Position numbers and translations under genes: made by a program. Shown one piece after another: positions 17,225 through 26,908 of a stretch of DNA of 64,000 bases; positions within the stretch are counted from its first letter, which is position 1; each line of letters begins with the position of its first letter. The DNA lies in contig OZ242313.1 in NCBI GenBank assembly GCA_965208065.1, positions 2,170,001 to 2,234,000 on the forward strand. Reading direction: 5' to 3'. The notes beneath the pieces were generated by a model. It saw only the letters and a program-made list of their open reading frames with translations. It was not told the origin of the DNA and did not search any database. This DNA comes from Bin103 sp002238925. Lineage in GTDB: Bacteria > Spirochaetota > Spirochaetia > SZUA-6 > Bin103.

Positions 17225-18502
17225 GTGAGCTCCGAACGGCCGGCGGAGCGCCTGGAGGCTGCCGAGCACGACGACGCGCTCTCGCTGCTCGACCTGGTGG
17301 GCGTGCTGGTGAAGCGCCGCTGGTTGATCGTCGCAGTCACCGTCGCCGGAACGCTGCTGGTCTTCGGCTATGCCCTGTTGTCCCTGGTATTGCCCGCAAC
17401 CAGCGCGTGGAATCTGCTCGGCGACGTCTATCGCCCGAACGCCAAGGTGCTGCTGTCGGAGGATGATTCCTCGGGGCTGGCGTCGCTGGCATTGGGGTCC
17501 GAGGGATCGGGCGCCCTCGGGCAGTTGCTCGGTGTTTCCGCCGGCAACAGCAGCGCGGCTCTGGCGCAGGAGTTGCTGGCGGGACGGACGATCCAGGATC
17601 GGGTCATCGACGAGTTTGGCCTGACCGAGCGGTTCCGCGCTGCCGAGCATCCGCGCAGTGCCGCGCGCAGCCTGGTTGCGGAGTCGCTGCAGCACGAGTT
17701 CGACCCGGAGTCGGCCATCCTCACCGTCACCTTTGAGGACCACGACGCGGAGTTCGCCGCCGCCGTGCTGGCCCGCATCCTGGTGCTCCTCGAGCAGCGG
17801 TTCCGCGCCCTGACCATGGAGACGGTGTCGCTGCGCAAGCAGCACGTGGAAGAGCGCCTGTCCGCGGTCAGCGCCGATCGGCAGGCGGCGCAGGACCGCC
17901 TGGTCGCGTTTCACCGCGCCAAGGGCATCGTCGACATCCAGGAACAGTCGACCGAGTCGGGCCGCCTGCTGGCCGAATACAAGCGCGAATTGCTTACCAA
18001 GGAGGTGGAATTGCAGTCGCTGCGCGAGTACCTGCCCGACACCGATGCCTCGGTCGTGCAGTTGCAGAGCGAAATCGACATCGTGCGCCGGGTGCTCGAC
18101 GAACTGCAGAGCGGGTTCAGCTCCTTCTCCCCGCAGACCATCCCGCGCGACGAACTGCCGGGGGTGGCGGCCGAGTATCTCAACCTGAGCCGCGACCTCG
18201 AGTTGCAGGAACAGCTCTACTCGGTGCTGCGCCAGCAGTATGAGTTGACCCGGATCGACGAAACCGACCCGTCCCGCACGTTCCAGGTGATCGAGCCGGT
18301 CGAGGTGCCGGAGCTAAGCCACTGGCCGAACCGCGCCCTGGTGTGCGTGATCGGCGCGTTCACCGCGTTCCTGGTCGCGATCCTGGCGGCGTTCTTCCTG
18401 GAGTACCTGGTCCGGGTGCGCAACGATCCGGTGGAGGCCGCCAAGCTGGCGGCCATTCGCGCTCATCTGCGCGCCGGCGGCGGCTCGCGCCCGAACGCCT
18501 GA
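17225..18502 (+). CDS. Wzz/GumC-like polysaccharide chain-length determinant
   Basis: This 425-residue inner-membrane protein has transmembrane helices at about residues 33-56 and 371-393. They enclose a periplasmic region with long coiled coils (about 200-330), the layout of Wzz/Wzc-N chain-length proteins. A PNxA-like proline-containing segment precedes the second helix (VIEPVEVPELSHWPNRA). There is no C-terminal tyrosine kinase domain, only a 32-residue cytoplasmic tail. No glycosyltransferase or polymerase gene is adjacent, so the polysaccharide it serves is unknown. The start is the GTG at 17225. Confidence 0.72.
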   Translation: MSSERPAERLEAAEHDDALSLLDLVGVLVKRRWLIVAVTVAGTLLVFGYALLSLVLPATSAWNLLGDVYRPNAKVLLSEDDSSGLASLALGSEGSGALGQLLGVSAGNSSAALAQELLAGRTIQDRVIDEFGLTERFRAAEHPRSAARSLVAESLQHEFDPESAILTVTFEDHDAEFAAAVLARILVLLEQRFRALTMETVSLRKQHVEERLSAVSADRQAAQDRLVAFHRAKGIVDIQEQSTESGRLLAEYKRELLTKEVELQSLREYLPDTDASVVQLQSEIDIVRRVLDELQSGFSSFSPQTIPRDELPGVAAEYLNLSRDLELQEQLYSVLRQQYELTRIDETDPSRTFQVIEPVEVPELSHWPNRALVCVIGAFTAFLVAILAAFFLEYLVRVRNDPVEAAKLAAIRAHLRAGGGSRPNA

Positions 18503-18540
18503 GTGGGAGTTCGCACCGCGGGCGCCCGCCCCGACCCGAT

Positions 18541-18580
18541 GCCGCGGGGCCGCGGCCGGGCTGGACGCCGGGCCCCCGGC
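18541..18580 (+). other. two adjacent GC-rich hairpins before dnaE
   Basis: GCCGCGG/CCGCGGC (18541-18556) and GCCGGG/CCCGGC (18567-18580) can each fold with a two-base centre. No U-tract follows, so this is not a clear intrinsic terminator. They may mark the boundary between the Wzz-like gene and dnaE. Confidence 0.3.
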
Positions 18581-18604
18581 AGACTAAGGTGCCGCCGGTA
18601 GCGC

Positions 18605-21600
18605 ATGTCGCGATTCGTCCACCTGCACGTCCATTCCGACTACTCGCTGCTTGACGGGGCGGCATCGATCGACGCCCTGGTCGACAAGGCGGTGGCCTGC
18701 GGCATGAGCCACCTGGCACTGACCGACCATGGCGCGATGTTCGGCGCCGTGGCCTTTCACGATGCGTGCCGGGCGCGCGGCGTGACGCCGCTGGTCGGCA
18801 CCGAGTGCTACCTCAGCCGCGAATCGCGCCACGACCGCGGCGCCGCGCAAGGCAGCCAGGACGGCGAACGCGCGTCGCGCAGCTACCACATGGGCCTGCT
18901 GGCGCGCAACGAGAGCGGCTACCGCAACCTGATGCAGCTCTCCACCATCGGCTATACCGAGGGGTTCTACTACCGGCCGCGGATCGACGAGGAGGTGCTC
19001 GCCAGCCACGCCGACGGCCTGATCGGGTTCTCCGGCTGCCTGTCCGCCAAGATCCCGGCCCTGATCGGCGACGAACGCATCGCCGAGGCCACCGACCTGG
19101 CGGTGACCTACCGCGACCTGTTCGGTCCCGGCAACTTCTACCTGGAGTTGCAGGATCACGGGTTGCAGCAGCAGGCCACCCTGAACCGGGCGCTCATCGA
19201 AATGGCGCGCCGCACCGAGATCCCGCTGGTGGCCACCAACGACGTGCACTACGCCAGCAGCGACGATGCCCGGGCCCAGGACGTGCTGATCTGCATCGGC
19301 ACCGGCAAGCGCCTGTCCGACACCGACCGCCTGCGCTTCGACAGCCAGCAGTTCTACTTCAAGGACGAAGCGGAGATGCTGCGCCTGTTCGACGGCGTGC
19401 CGGAGGCGGTGCACAACACCCTGCAGGTGGCCGAGCGCTGCCAGCTCGAAATTCCGCGTCCGGGACCGCTGCTGCCGGATTACGAGGTGCCCGACGGCCA
19501 CACCCAGGAGTCGTACCTGCGCCACATCGCCGGTGTCGCCCTGGCCGAGCGCTACGACGCCGTCACGCCGGAGTTGCGCGCCCGCCTCGACTACGAACTC
19601 GGTGTGATCGAGACCATGGGTTACGCCGGCTACTTCCTTATTGTGTGGGACTTCATCGCGTTCGCGCGGCGCCGCAAGCTGCCGGTGGGGCCGGGACGCG
19701 GCTCGGGGGCGGCCTCGCTGGTGGCGTATGCCCTGCGCATTACCGACATCGATCCGTTCACCTACGGCCTGGTGTTCGAACGGTTCCTCAACCCTGAGCG
19801 GGTGTCGATGCCGGATTTCGATATCGACTTCTGCTACGAGCGGCGCGGTGAGGTGATAGCGTACGTGGCCGAGAAGTACGGCAGCGACCGCGTGGCCCAG
19901 ATCATTACTTTCGGGACGCTCAAGGCGCGGGCGGCGATCCGCGACGTGGCGCGCGTGCTCGACATCCCCTACGCGGAGGCGGATGCCGTGGCCAAGCTGG
20001 TGCCGGGCGGGCCGAAGAGCAACCTGAAAAACGCGATCGCCCAGGAGCCGGGGCTGCGTGCCGTTCGCGAGCGCGGCGGCGCTTATGCCGATCTGCTCGA
20101 CATCAGCCTGAAGCTGGAGGGACTGTCGCGGCACGCCTCCACGCACGCCGCCGGCATCGTGATTGGGCGTGACGCGCTCACCAACTACGTGCCGCTGTAC
20201 CGCGATACGCGCAGCGGCGCGATCTCCACCCAGTACACCGGCGAGGACATCTTGCAGGGCTGCGGCCTGGTGAAGATGGACTTTCTCGGTCTCAAGACGC
20301 TCACCGTGATCGAGAACACGGTGCGGCTGATACGCTCCCGGCAGGCGCCGGGCGACACCCCGTTCGACCTTGCGGCGATTCCCGAGGACGACGCCGACAC
20401 TTACCGGATGCTCGGCGAGGGCAAGGCCACGTGCGTGTTCCAGTTCGAAAGCCCCGGCATGCGCGGCCTGCTGACCCGCGCCCGGCCGCAGCGGATCCAG
20501 GACCTGATGGCCCTTACCTCGCTGTACCGCCCCGGACCGATGCAGTTCATGGACCAGTTCATCGAGGCCAAGGCGGGCCGCCGCCCCGTGCAGTACCCGC
20601 TGCCGGAACTGCAGGAAGTGCTCGAAGAGACTTACGGCGTCATCATCTACCAGGAGCAGGTGATGAAGATCGCCCAGCTCGTGGCCGGCTATTCGCTCGG
20701 CCAGGCCGACATCCTGCGCCGCGCCATGGGCAAGAAGAAGCCGGCGGAGATGGCGCAGCAGCGCGAGCGGTTCATCAGCGGCGCGGCCGAGAAGGGCCAC
20801 CGGAAGCGGGTGGCGGAGGGTCTGTTCGACATGCTCGCGCCGTTCGCGGAGTACGGCTTCCCCAGGCCGCACGCCGCCGCGTACTCGATTCTGTCGCTGC
20901 AGACCGCCTACCTCAAGGCGCACTATCCGGCAGAATTCATGGCCGCCAACCTGACCAACGAGATGGCCGACACCGACAAGCTCGCCGACTACATCGGCGA
21001 GGCGCGCGATATGGGCCTGGAGGTGCTGCCGCCCGACATCAACCGCTCCACCGGCGACTTCTCGGTGGTCGACGGGCGCATCGTGTTTGGCCTGCAGGGG
21101 ATCAAGAATGTCGGTACCGGCGCGGTGGCGGAGATCGTCGCGCAGCGCGAGGAGGCCGGGCCCTACGCAAGCTTCACCGAATTCCTGGAGCGGGTGGAGC
21201 TCGGGCAGGTCAACCGCAAGGTGCTGGAGACGCTGGTGCAGGTCGGCGCGTTCGACGGCCTGGTGGCAGACCAGGACCGCGCTACGTTGACCGGCAATCT
21301 CGAACGGGTGCTGGAGCAGGTATCGGCCGACAAGGAGAGCCGCCGCTACGGACAGCAGTCGCTGTTCGGAGAGGACGCCGGCGAACTGCCGAGCTACGCG
21401 CTCGAGGTGCACGAGCCGTGGCCGCAGAGCGAAGTGCTGCGCATGGAGAAGGAGGCGCTCGGCATGTTCTTTTCCGGCCATCCGCTCGACGACTACCGCG
21501 AGGTCGCCGCGCGCAAGGCGGCGGTCCCGCTTGCCGAGCTCGGCTCCTGGGCGCGCGAGGGCGCCAAGGGCGAGCGCAAGGTCACCGTAATCGGGGTGGT

Positions 21601-22066
21601 CGGCGAAGTGCGCGAGATCCAGACCCGCGGCGGGCGGCAGATGGCATTCGCCGCGCTCGAGGACATGAGCGGCTCGGCCGAGCTGGTGATCTTCGCCGAT
21701 CCGTTCAGCGCCAGCCGCGAACTGCTCGAGGGCGGCACGGTGGTGGCGGCCACCGGCACCGTCGACCGCTCCCGGGGCGAGCCGAAGGTGCTGGTCGACG
21801 CGCTGAGCGACCCGCACCAGCTTCCCGACCGCGTCGCCCGCACCCTGCACCTGCGCCTCGACAGCACGGTGTCCGACGACCGGCTGCTTGAACTGCGCGA
21901 ACGCTGCATGGCCGCGCGCGGCGACCTGGAGCTGTTCATCCACTGCATGGGCGGCGACCGGGAGTGGGTGATCAGGGCGAATCATATTCTGCGCGTAGAC
22001 GGCGCACCGGACGTACTGGCACAACTGCGCGAGGTGCCCGAGGTGAACGAGGCATGGACGGAATGA
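18605..22066 (+). CDS. dnaE: DNA polymerase III alpha subunit
   Basis: Main replicative polymerase, 1153 residues, DnaE1 type. It begins with the PHP domain (HLHVHSDYSLLDGA, LTDHGAMFG). The palm motifs GPGRGSGAASLVAYAL and PDFDIDF (catalytic aspartates near 405-409) follow, and then fingers with YRPGPMQFM and YQEQVM. The FPRPHAAAYSILSLQTAYLKAHYP region, a tandem HhH and an OB domain (KVTVIGVVGEVREI) come last. The ATG at 18605 starts exactly at the PHP domain; the ribosome-binding site is weak. Its stop overlaps the hom start (ATGA). Confidence 0.97.
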   Translation: MSRFVHLHVHSDYSLLDGAASIDALVDKAVACGMSHLALTDHGAMFGAVAFHDACRARGVTPLVGTECYLSRESRHDRGAAQGSQDGERASRSYHMGLLARNESGYRNLMQLSTIGYTEGFYYRPRIDEEVLASHADGLIGFSGCLSAKIPALIGDERIAEATDLAVTYRDLFGPGNFYLELQDHGLQQQATLNRALIEMARRTEIPLVATNDVHYASSDDARAQDVLICIGTGKRLSDTDRLRFDSQQFYFKDEAEMLRLFDGVPEAVHNTLQVAERCQLEIPRPGPLLPDYEVPDGHTQESYLRHIAGVALAERYDAVTPELRARLDYELGVIETMGYAGYFLIVWDFIAFARRRKLPVGPGRGSGAASLVAYALRITDIDPFTYGLVFERFLNPERVSMPDFDIDFCYERRGEVIAYVAEKYGSDRVAQIITFGTLKARAAIRDVARVLDIPYAEADAVAKLVPGGPKSNLKNAIAQEPGLRAVRERGGAYADLLDISLKLEGLSRHASTHAAGIVIGRDALTNYVPLYRDTRSGAISTQYTGEDILQGCGLVKMDFLGLKTLTVIENTVRLIRSRQAPGDTPFDLAAIPEDDADTYRMLGEGKATCVFQFESPGMRGLLTRARPQRIQDLMALTSLYRPGPMQFMDQFIEAKAGRRPVQYPLPELQEVLEETYGVIIYQEQVMKIAQLVAGYSLGQADILRRAMGKKKPAEMAQQRERFISGAAEKGHRKRVAEGLFDMLAPFAEYGFPRPHAAAYSILSLQTAYLKAHYPAEFMAANLTNEMADTDKLADYIGEARDMGLEVLPPDINRSTGDFSVVDGRIVFGLQGIKNVGTGAVAEIVAQREEAGPYASFTEFLERVELGQVNRKVLETLVQVGAFDGLVADQDRATLTGNLERVLEQVSADKESRRYGQQSLFGEDAGELPSYALEVHEPWPQSEVLRMEKEALGMFFSGHPLDDYREVAARKAAVPLAELGSWAREGAKGERKVTVIGVVGEVREIQTRGGRQMAFAALEDMSGSAELVIFADPFSASRELLEGGTVVAATGTVDRSRGEPKVLVDALSDPHQLPDRVARTLHLRLDSTVSDDRLLELRERCMAARGDLELFIHCMGGDREWVIRANHILRVDGAPDVLAQLREVPEVNEAWTE

Positions 22067-23346
22067 ACGAAAGCATCGGCATCGGGCTGGTGGGGCTGGG
22101 CACCGTGGGCGGCGCGTTCGCGCGGCTCATTGAGGAAAACGGCGAGTTGCTGCACCGCCGCTACGGCGTGCGGGTGGCACTGGTCCGGGTGGGCGTGGCC
22201 AGTCTCGGCAAGCCGCGGCAGGTGGCCGCCGACCTGCTGGTACAGGGCTACGAGAAGGTGCTCGCCGACCCGCGCGTCGACGTGGTGGTGGAACTGATGG
22301 GCGGCGTCGAGCAACCGCGCGAGCTCATCACCGCCGCCCTGCGCGCCGGCAAGCACGTCATTACCGGCAACAAGGCGCTGATCGCCGAGCATGGCGAAGA
22401 GTTGCTGACGCTCGCCCACCGGCACGGCGCGCAGCTTCGCTTCGAGGCCTCCGTGTGCGGCGGCATACCGGTGATCAAGGTGATCCGCGAGAGCCTGAGC
22501 GCCAACCGGATTCGCAGCCTGACCGGCATCGTCAACGGCACTACCAACTACATTCTGACCCGTATGACCGAATCGCACGCGTCATTTTCCGATGCGCTCG
22601 CCGAGGCTCAGGAGCGCGGTTTCGCGGAGGCGGACCCCACCATGGATGTCGACGGCACCGACGCGGTACAGAAGATGGCGATTCTGTGCAGCCTGGCATT
22701 CGGCGGCTGGTGCAGCTATCGCGACGCGCTTTGGCAGGGCATCGAGGGCGTTACCGCGAAGGAGGTCGAATTCGCGGCGATGTCGGGGTTCGTGTTCAAG
22801 CTGGTCGCCATGGGCCGGGTGATCGACGGCATGATCTCGGTTGCCGTGTTTCCCGCCCTGGTTGCCGCCGGTCACCCGCTCGCCGCGGTGCGCGACGAGT
22901 TCAATGCGGTGATGATCGACTCCGACTTCCAGGGGCCGTCGGTGCTGATCGGCCGCGGCGCGGGCGACCGGCCCTCGGCGTCGTCGGTGGCGGCCGACCT
23001 GGCCGATCTGCTCGCCGGCAGCGCTCCCGCCGGGCCGGCGCCCGGGCGCAGCGAGCTGTACCCGTCAGAGCAGTTGACGTTCCGCTACTTCTTTCACTTC
23101 GTAACCGAGAACCGCCCCGGGATATGGGCGCAGGTAACCGGCCTGCTCGCCGAACACGAAATCAACATCGAGTCGGTTCACCAGAAGTGGGAAGATCCCG
23201 ACCAGCCCTCCGATTTGTACGTGCTCGTGGATCCGGTTGCCGAGCACCGCGCGCGCGCCGCGCTGGCCGCGATCAGCGCCGCGCCGGGGATCTTCCCGGA
23301 GTCGCACTTCTATCGCATATTGCCGGATCAGCAGGTGGGGGCGTAG
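22063..23346 (+). CDS. hom: homoserine dehydrogenase
   Basis: Reduces aspartate semialdehyde to homoserine in threonine/methionine synthesis. The 427-residue monofunctional enzyme has an N-terminal Rossmann motif (GLVGLGTVGGAF), the catalytic region TGIVNGTTNYILTRM and EADPTMDVDGTDAVQKM, and a C-terminal ACT domain (about 345-425), so threonine feedback is likely. I chose the ATG at 22063, which overlaps the dnaE stop as ATGA, over the in-frame ATG three codons upstream; both are possible. Confidence 0.93.
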   Translation: MNESIGIGLVGLGTVGGAFARLIEENGELLHRRYGVRVALVRVGVASLGKPRQVAADLLVQGYEKVLADPRVDVVVELMGGVEQPRELITAALRAGKHVITGNKALIAEHGEELLTLAHRHGAQLRFEASVCGGIPVIKVIRESLSANRIRSLTGIVNGTTNYILTRMTESHASFSDALAEAQERGFAEADPTMDVDGTDAVQKMAILCSLAFGGWCSYRDALWQGIEGVTAKEVEFAAMSGFVFKLVAMGRVIDGMISVAVFPALVAAGHPLAAVRDEFNAVMIDSDFQGPSVLIGRGAGDRPSASSVAADLADLLAGSAPAGPAPGRSELYPSEQLTFRYFFHFVTENRPGIWAQVTGLLAEHEINIESVHQKWEDPDQPSDLYVLVDPVAEHRARAALAAISAAPGIFPESHFYRILPDQQVGA

Positions 23347-23358
23347 GGTAACGTCGTA

Positions 23359-23967
23359 ATGCAAGAATTCTTCCAGGTCATCAATATCGCGCTGATCTGC
23401 TATATGGCGCTGATCGCGCTGCGCATCATGTCGACGTGGTTCCGCGGAACCGCGGCAGATGGGGCGGTCAACACCATTACCCACTATCTGCGCCAGGTCA
23501 CCGACCCCTACCTGCAGTTGTTCCACCGGTTCGGGTTCCTGCGCGCCGGCGGCATGGACTTCACTCCCATGGCCGGCATCTTCGTGCTGGTGGTGGCCGC
23601 CGAAATGACCCGCCAGCTCGCCAACCAGCAACAGGTCACCATGGCCTACTTTCTCGGTGTTTCCGTGTTCGCGGCCTGGCGCATGGCCTCGATCGTGGTG
23701 CTGGTATTCCTGGTGGCGTGCGTCGCCCGCTTCGTCACGCTGCGTTTTCTCGGCCGCACCGATACCCCGATAGCGCGCATGGTGAACGCCCTGGCGCAGG
23801 CCCCGGTGAGCGCCGTATCGCGCTACATCCCCCTGCGCGAGAGCGGCAGCGAGGCCAACTACCTCCTGTTGACCATCGTGATCCTGTTCGGTGTGTGGAT
23901 CGGGGGCCGCGTGGTGACCGAGTTCCTGGTGCGCTACCTGTTCTCCATCGGTCAGGTGCTGGGCTGA
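23359..23967 (+). CDS. YggT-family membrane protein
   Basis: The 202-residue protein has four to five hydrophobic segments arranged as two YggT repeats. Each has the pattern of a membrane helix followed by a short conserved loop: LRQVTDPYLQLFHRFGF in the first copy and LAQAPVSAVSRYIPLRESG in the second. YggT proteins are integral inner-membrane proteins implicated in osmotic tolerance and in septum-associated functions; the exact role here is unknown. It lies 12 bases after hom and 43 bases before recG, inside the dnaE-rsmD unit. Confidence 0.8.
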   Translation: MQEFFQVINIALICYMALIALRIMSTWFRGTAADGAVNTITHYLRQVTDPYLQLFHRFGFLRAGGMDFTPMAGIFVLVVAAEMTRQLANQQQVTMAYFLGVSVFAAWRMASIVVLVFLVACVARFVTLRFLGRTDTPIARMVNALAQAPVSAVSRYIPLRESGSEANYLLLTIVILFGVWIGGRVVTEFLVRYLFSIGQVLG

Positions 23968-24010
23968 TCTCCGCCCGGGCGGTGGCAGTGCTGCACACTG
24001 CGCGCGGCCG

Positions 24011-26131
24011 GTGATGGCGGCTCAGTTGCTGCATCAGCTCACGCAGCCGGTCACCAGCCTGCCCGGCGTGGGTTCCGCCGGCGCCCGCCGCCTGGCGTCG
24101 CTCGGGGTCGAGACCGTGGGCGCGCTGCTCGAGCACTTCCCGCGCACCTACCAGGACCGCCGGCGGGTCACGCCGCTGGCGGCGCTGGTCGAAGGCCGCC
24201 CGGTGGTGGTGCGTGCCGAAGTTGCGGCGCATGACTGGTTCGGTCCGCGTGGCCGGCACCTGCGCATCGCGCTCACAGATGCCGAGCCGGCAGTCGGCGG
24301 GCCGGGCCGCGAAGGGCATCGCGCGGCGCGCGGTGCGGCTCGTGCCGCGCTGCTCTGCTTTGGGCGCCGCTACCTGGCGCGTTCGGTGCCGGTCGGTTCG
24401 GTGGTGACGGTGGCGGCGGTCTTTCAACGGCGGCATGGCGCGTGGGAGGCCGGCAGCTTCGAACTGCTGCGCGACGGCGACACGGCGAGCCTCGGGCGCA
24501 TCATCCCGGTATATCCGCTGAGCGAGGGAATCCGCCCCGCCATGCTGCGCCGCGCGATGCATGCCGCCTGTGCGCGGCTCCACGGCGAGGCTACCCCGTG
24601 GGACGGCCCCTGCCGGCGGCGCGGACTGCCGCCGGTGGCCGAGGCGGTGCATGCGCTGCACTTTCCCGAGTGCGCCGGCGACATCGAACGCGCGCGCACC
24701 GCGGTCGCATTCGCGGAACTGCTGCAACTGCAGCGCGCACTGCGGCGGCGGCGTCCGCCGCCGCGCCGCGAGCGCCGTGTGGGCGGCGCGTTGCCGGCGC
24801 GCATCGTCACGCGGCTGCCGTTCGCACTGACCCGTGGCCAGGAGGCCGCCCTGGTCGAGATCTCGGGCGGGCTGCGGGCCGCGTCGCCGTGCGCACGCCT
24901 GTTGCAGGGTGACGTGGGCTGCGGCAAGACGCTGGTCGCCCTGCTCGCCGCGGCGTGGGTAGTGGAGGCGGGCGAGCAGGCCGCGTTCATCGTGCCAACC
25001 GAGCTGCTCGCCCGCCAGCACCTGAGCAGCGCTTGCCGGATCCTTGCGCCGGCGGGGATAACGGTCGCGCTGTTGACCGGTGCGGGGGCGTCACGTGGGG
25101 GGCACGCCGTCACGCGCGCCGAGTTGCTGGCCGACCTGCGTTGCGGCGCGATCGACGTGCTGCTCGGCACCCACGCGCTGCTCCAGGAGGGGGTGGCGTT
25201 CTCCCGCCTGGGGCTGGTGGTCATCGACGAACAACACCGCTTCGGCGTGCTGCAGCGCCGGCACCTGCTGCAGCAAGAGCCGCGCGCCGACCTGCTGCTG
25301 ATGACCGCCACGCCGATTCCGCGGTCGCTGGCGATGACCGTCTACGGCGACCTCGAGCGCACGGTGATCGGCGAACTGCCGCCGGGCCGGCTGCCGGTGC
25401 GTACCCACCTGGTGCGGCTGGCCAACATCGGCAAGGTATACGACCGCGTCCGCGCCGAGCTCGCCGCCGGCGGCCAGGTGTACGTGGTGGCGCCGCGCAT
25501 CGGCGCCCCGGAGCCGGCTGCCGGGCCGGCATCGGGGTCGGAGGCCGGCAGCCCGCCCGCGCCGGTGCCCGCGGTGCCTGACGCCGAATCGCTGTTCGCC
25601 GCCCTGCGGGACGAGGTGTACCCGGAATTTGCGTCCGGGCGGATTCACGGCGCCATGGACGAATCCGAAAAGCATGCGGTGATGGAGGCGTTCCGCCGCG
25701 GCGCGCTGTCGATTCTGGTGGCGACGACGGTGGTGGAAGTAGGCGTGGACGTGGCCAACGCCACCGGCATGGTGGTGTTCGGCGCCGAGCGGTTCGGCTT
25801 GGCAACCCTGCACCAGCTGCGCGGCCGGGTGGGGCGCGGCTCCCGGCAGGGGTACGCCTATCTGGTGTACGGCGAGCCGCTGAGCGACGCCGGTGCCGAG
25901 CGTCTGCGGGCCATGAAGGAGAGCGGCGACGGTTTCGAGATCGCGGAACGCGACCTCGGCCTGCGCGGTCCGGGCCAGCTCCTCGGGCTGCGCCAGGCGG
26001 GCCTTCCGGAGTTGCGCGTGGCCGAGTTGCCGCGCGACCTGGAGCTTGCCCTGCAGGCGCGCACGGAAGTGGGACGCACGGCGGCGGGAGCGGCCACCGC
26101 GCCGGTGGCGGGAGTGGCGCCGTGCGCGTGA
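24011..26131 (+). CDS. recG: ATP-dependent DNA helicase RecG
   Basis: Remodels stalled replication forks and Holliday junctions. The 706-residue protein has an N-terminal wedge domain (LPGVGSAGARRLASLGVETVGALLEHFPRTY), Walker A GDVGCGKT (near residue 300) and Walker B DEQH (near 406). The TATPIPRSLAMTVYGDLE and RGRVGRGSRQGYAYL motifs and the C-terminal TRG-like GDGFEIAERDLGLRGPG segment complete the family pattern. GTG at 24011 and ATG at 24014 are adjacent starts and either may be used. A low-complexity Ala/Pro/Gly insert lies near residue 505. Its end overlaps rsmD by 10 bases. Confidence 0.95.
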   Translation: MMAAQLLHQLTQPVTSLPGVGSAGARRLASLGVETVGALLEHFPRTYQDRRRVTPLAALVEGRPVVVRAEVAAHDWFGPRGRHLRIALTDAEPAVGGPGREGHRAARGAARAALLCFGRRYLARSVPVGSVVTVAAVFQRRHGAWEAGSFELLRDGDTASLGRIIPVYPLSEGIRPAMLRRAMHAACARLHGEATPWDGPCRRRGLPPVAEAVHALHFPECAGDIERARTAVAFAELLQLQRALRRRRPPPRRERRVGGALPARIVTRLPFALTRGQEAALVEISGGLRAASPCARLLQGDVGCGKTLVALLAAAWVVEAGEQAAFIVPTELLARQHLSSACRILAPAGITVALLTGAGASRGGHAVTRAELLADLRCGAIDVLLGTHALLQEGVAFSRLGLVVIDEQHRFGVLQRRHLLQQEPRADLLLMTATPIPRSLAMTVYGDLERTVIGELPPGRLPVRTHLVRLANIGKVYDRVRAELAAGGQVYVVAPRIGAPEPAAGPASGSEAGSPPAPVPAVPDAESLFAALRDEVYPEFASGRIHGAMDESEKHAVMEAFRRGALSILVATTVVEVGVDVANATGMVVFGAERFGLATLHQLRGRVGRGSRQGYAYLVYGEPLSDAGAERLRAMKESGDGFEIAERDLGLRGPGQLLGLRQAGLPELRVAELPRDLELALQARTEVGRTAAGAATAPVAGVAPCA

Positions 26132-26697
26132 CCGGCGGCCTCCATCGCGGCCGTACGCTGCAGGTTCCGCCGCGGGACATCCGCCCGGTCACCGACCGTA
26201 TGCGCGAGGCGCTGTTCAATGTGCTCGCGGCGCGCGGGGTGGTGCTTGAGGGGACGAGCTTTCTGGATCTGTTCAGCGGTTCCGGTTGCATGGCCGTGGA
26301 GGCCGCCTCACGCGGCGCGGCCGCGGTCGACCTGGTCGAGCGCGACGCGCGCAAGCGCCCCTACCTGGAGCGCAATACCAGTTTCGTCGAGGCCGAGGTG
26401 AAGATTCACGTCATGCCGTGCGAACGGTACCTGGCGCGCGTGCGGCGGCTGCAGAGCACTGGTTGGGACCTGGTATTTGCCGATCCGCCCTACGCCTACC
26501 GCCACAAGCCGGCGCTGCTGGCCGCCGTGGCCGCCTGCGCGGGTGTCCGCGCCGGGGCGCTGGTCGCCGTCCACACGCCGGCGGGCGAGGTGCTGGCGCC
26601 TCCGCCGCGGCTCGCCTGCGTCGATCGGCGCCGGTACGGCGGTGCCGCGCTGGCCTTGTTTGCGGTGGCCGGCAACGCGCAGCCCGGCGAGGTGTGA
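26122..26697 (+). CDS. rsmD: 16S rRNA (guanine966-N2)-methyltransferase
   Basis: The 191-residue SAM-dependent methyltransferase has the RsmD N-terminus (RVTGGLHRGRTL, RPVTDRMREALFNVL), the SAM motif FLDLFSGSGCMAVEAASRGA and the catalytic FADPPY. It methylates G966 of 16S rRNA in the 30S subunit. The GTG at 26122 lies within the 3' end of recG. It is the last gene of the dnaE-hom-yggT-recG-rsmD unit. Confidence 0.93.
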   Translation: MRVTGGLHRGRTLQVPPRDIRPVTDRMREALFNVLAARGVVLEGTSFLDLFSGSGCMAVEAASRGAAAVDLVERDARKRPYLERNTSFVEAEVKIHVMPCERYLARVRRLQSTGWDLVFADPPYAYRHKPALLAAVAACAGVRAGALVAVHTPAGEVLAPPPRLACVDRRRYGGAALALFAVAGNAQPGEV

Positions 26698-26706
26698 GTG
26701 GTGCTG

Positions 26707-26731
26707 CCGCGCGCCGGAGCGCGGGAAATTT
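26707..26731 (+). terminator. possible terminator after rsmD
   Basis: A six-base-pair stem CCGCGC/GCGCGG with loop GCCGGA (26707-26724) is followed by GAAATTT. The stem is short and the U-run weak, but the position, between rsmD and a strong promoter, fits a terminator. Confidence 0.4.
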
Positions 26732-26742
26732 GCCGGGCGGCG

Positions 26743-26771
26743 TTGACACGCGGCGGCGTGCATCGTTAGTT
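26743..26771 (+). promoter_or_regulatory. promoter of tRNA-Thr
   Basis: TTGACA (26743-26748), a 17-base spacer and TTAGTT (26766-26771). The predicted start near 26778 would give a leader of about 58 bases before the tRNA. Confidence 0.55.
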
Positions 26772-26835
26772 TGCCACCCTTGAGGGCCCCGCTGTTGGGC
26801 CTCGTGGGCCGTTCCCGGCGGGGACGCCGCTGTTC

Positions 26836-26908
26836 GCCTCTGTAGCTCAGTTGGTAGAGCACCACCATGGTAAGGTGGGGGTCACCGGTTCAAGTCCGGT
26901 CGGGGGCT
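26836..26908 (+). tRNA. tRNA-Thr (GGT)
   Basis: A 73-nt cloverleaf: acceptor GCCTCTG paired with CGGGGGC (two G-T pairs), D-stem GCTC/GAGC, anticodon stem CCACC/GGTGG with loop ATGGTAA (anticodon GGT), and T-stem ACCGG/CCGGT with the TTCAAGT loop. The discriminator base is T and CCA is not encoded. It precedes rpmG. Confidence 0.96.

Noticed and set aside
18584..22024. An open frame of about 1146 codons on the minus strand opposite dnaE
   Set aside because: It is the antisense shadow of dnaE in GC-rich DNA; its translation is rich in His, Arg, Gly and Ala with no known motif, while the plus strand encodes a complete DnaE.
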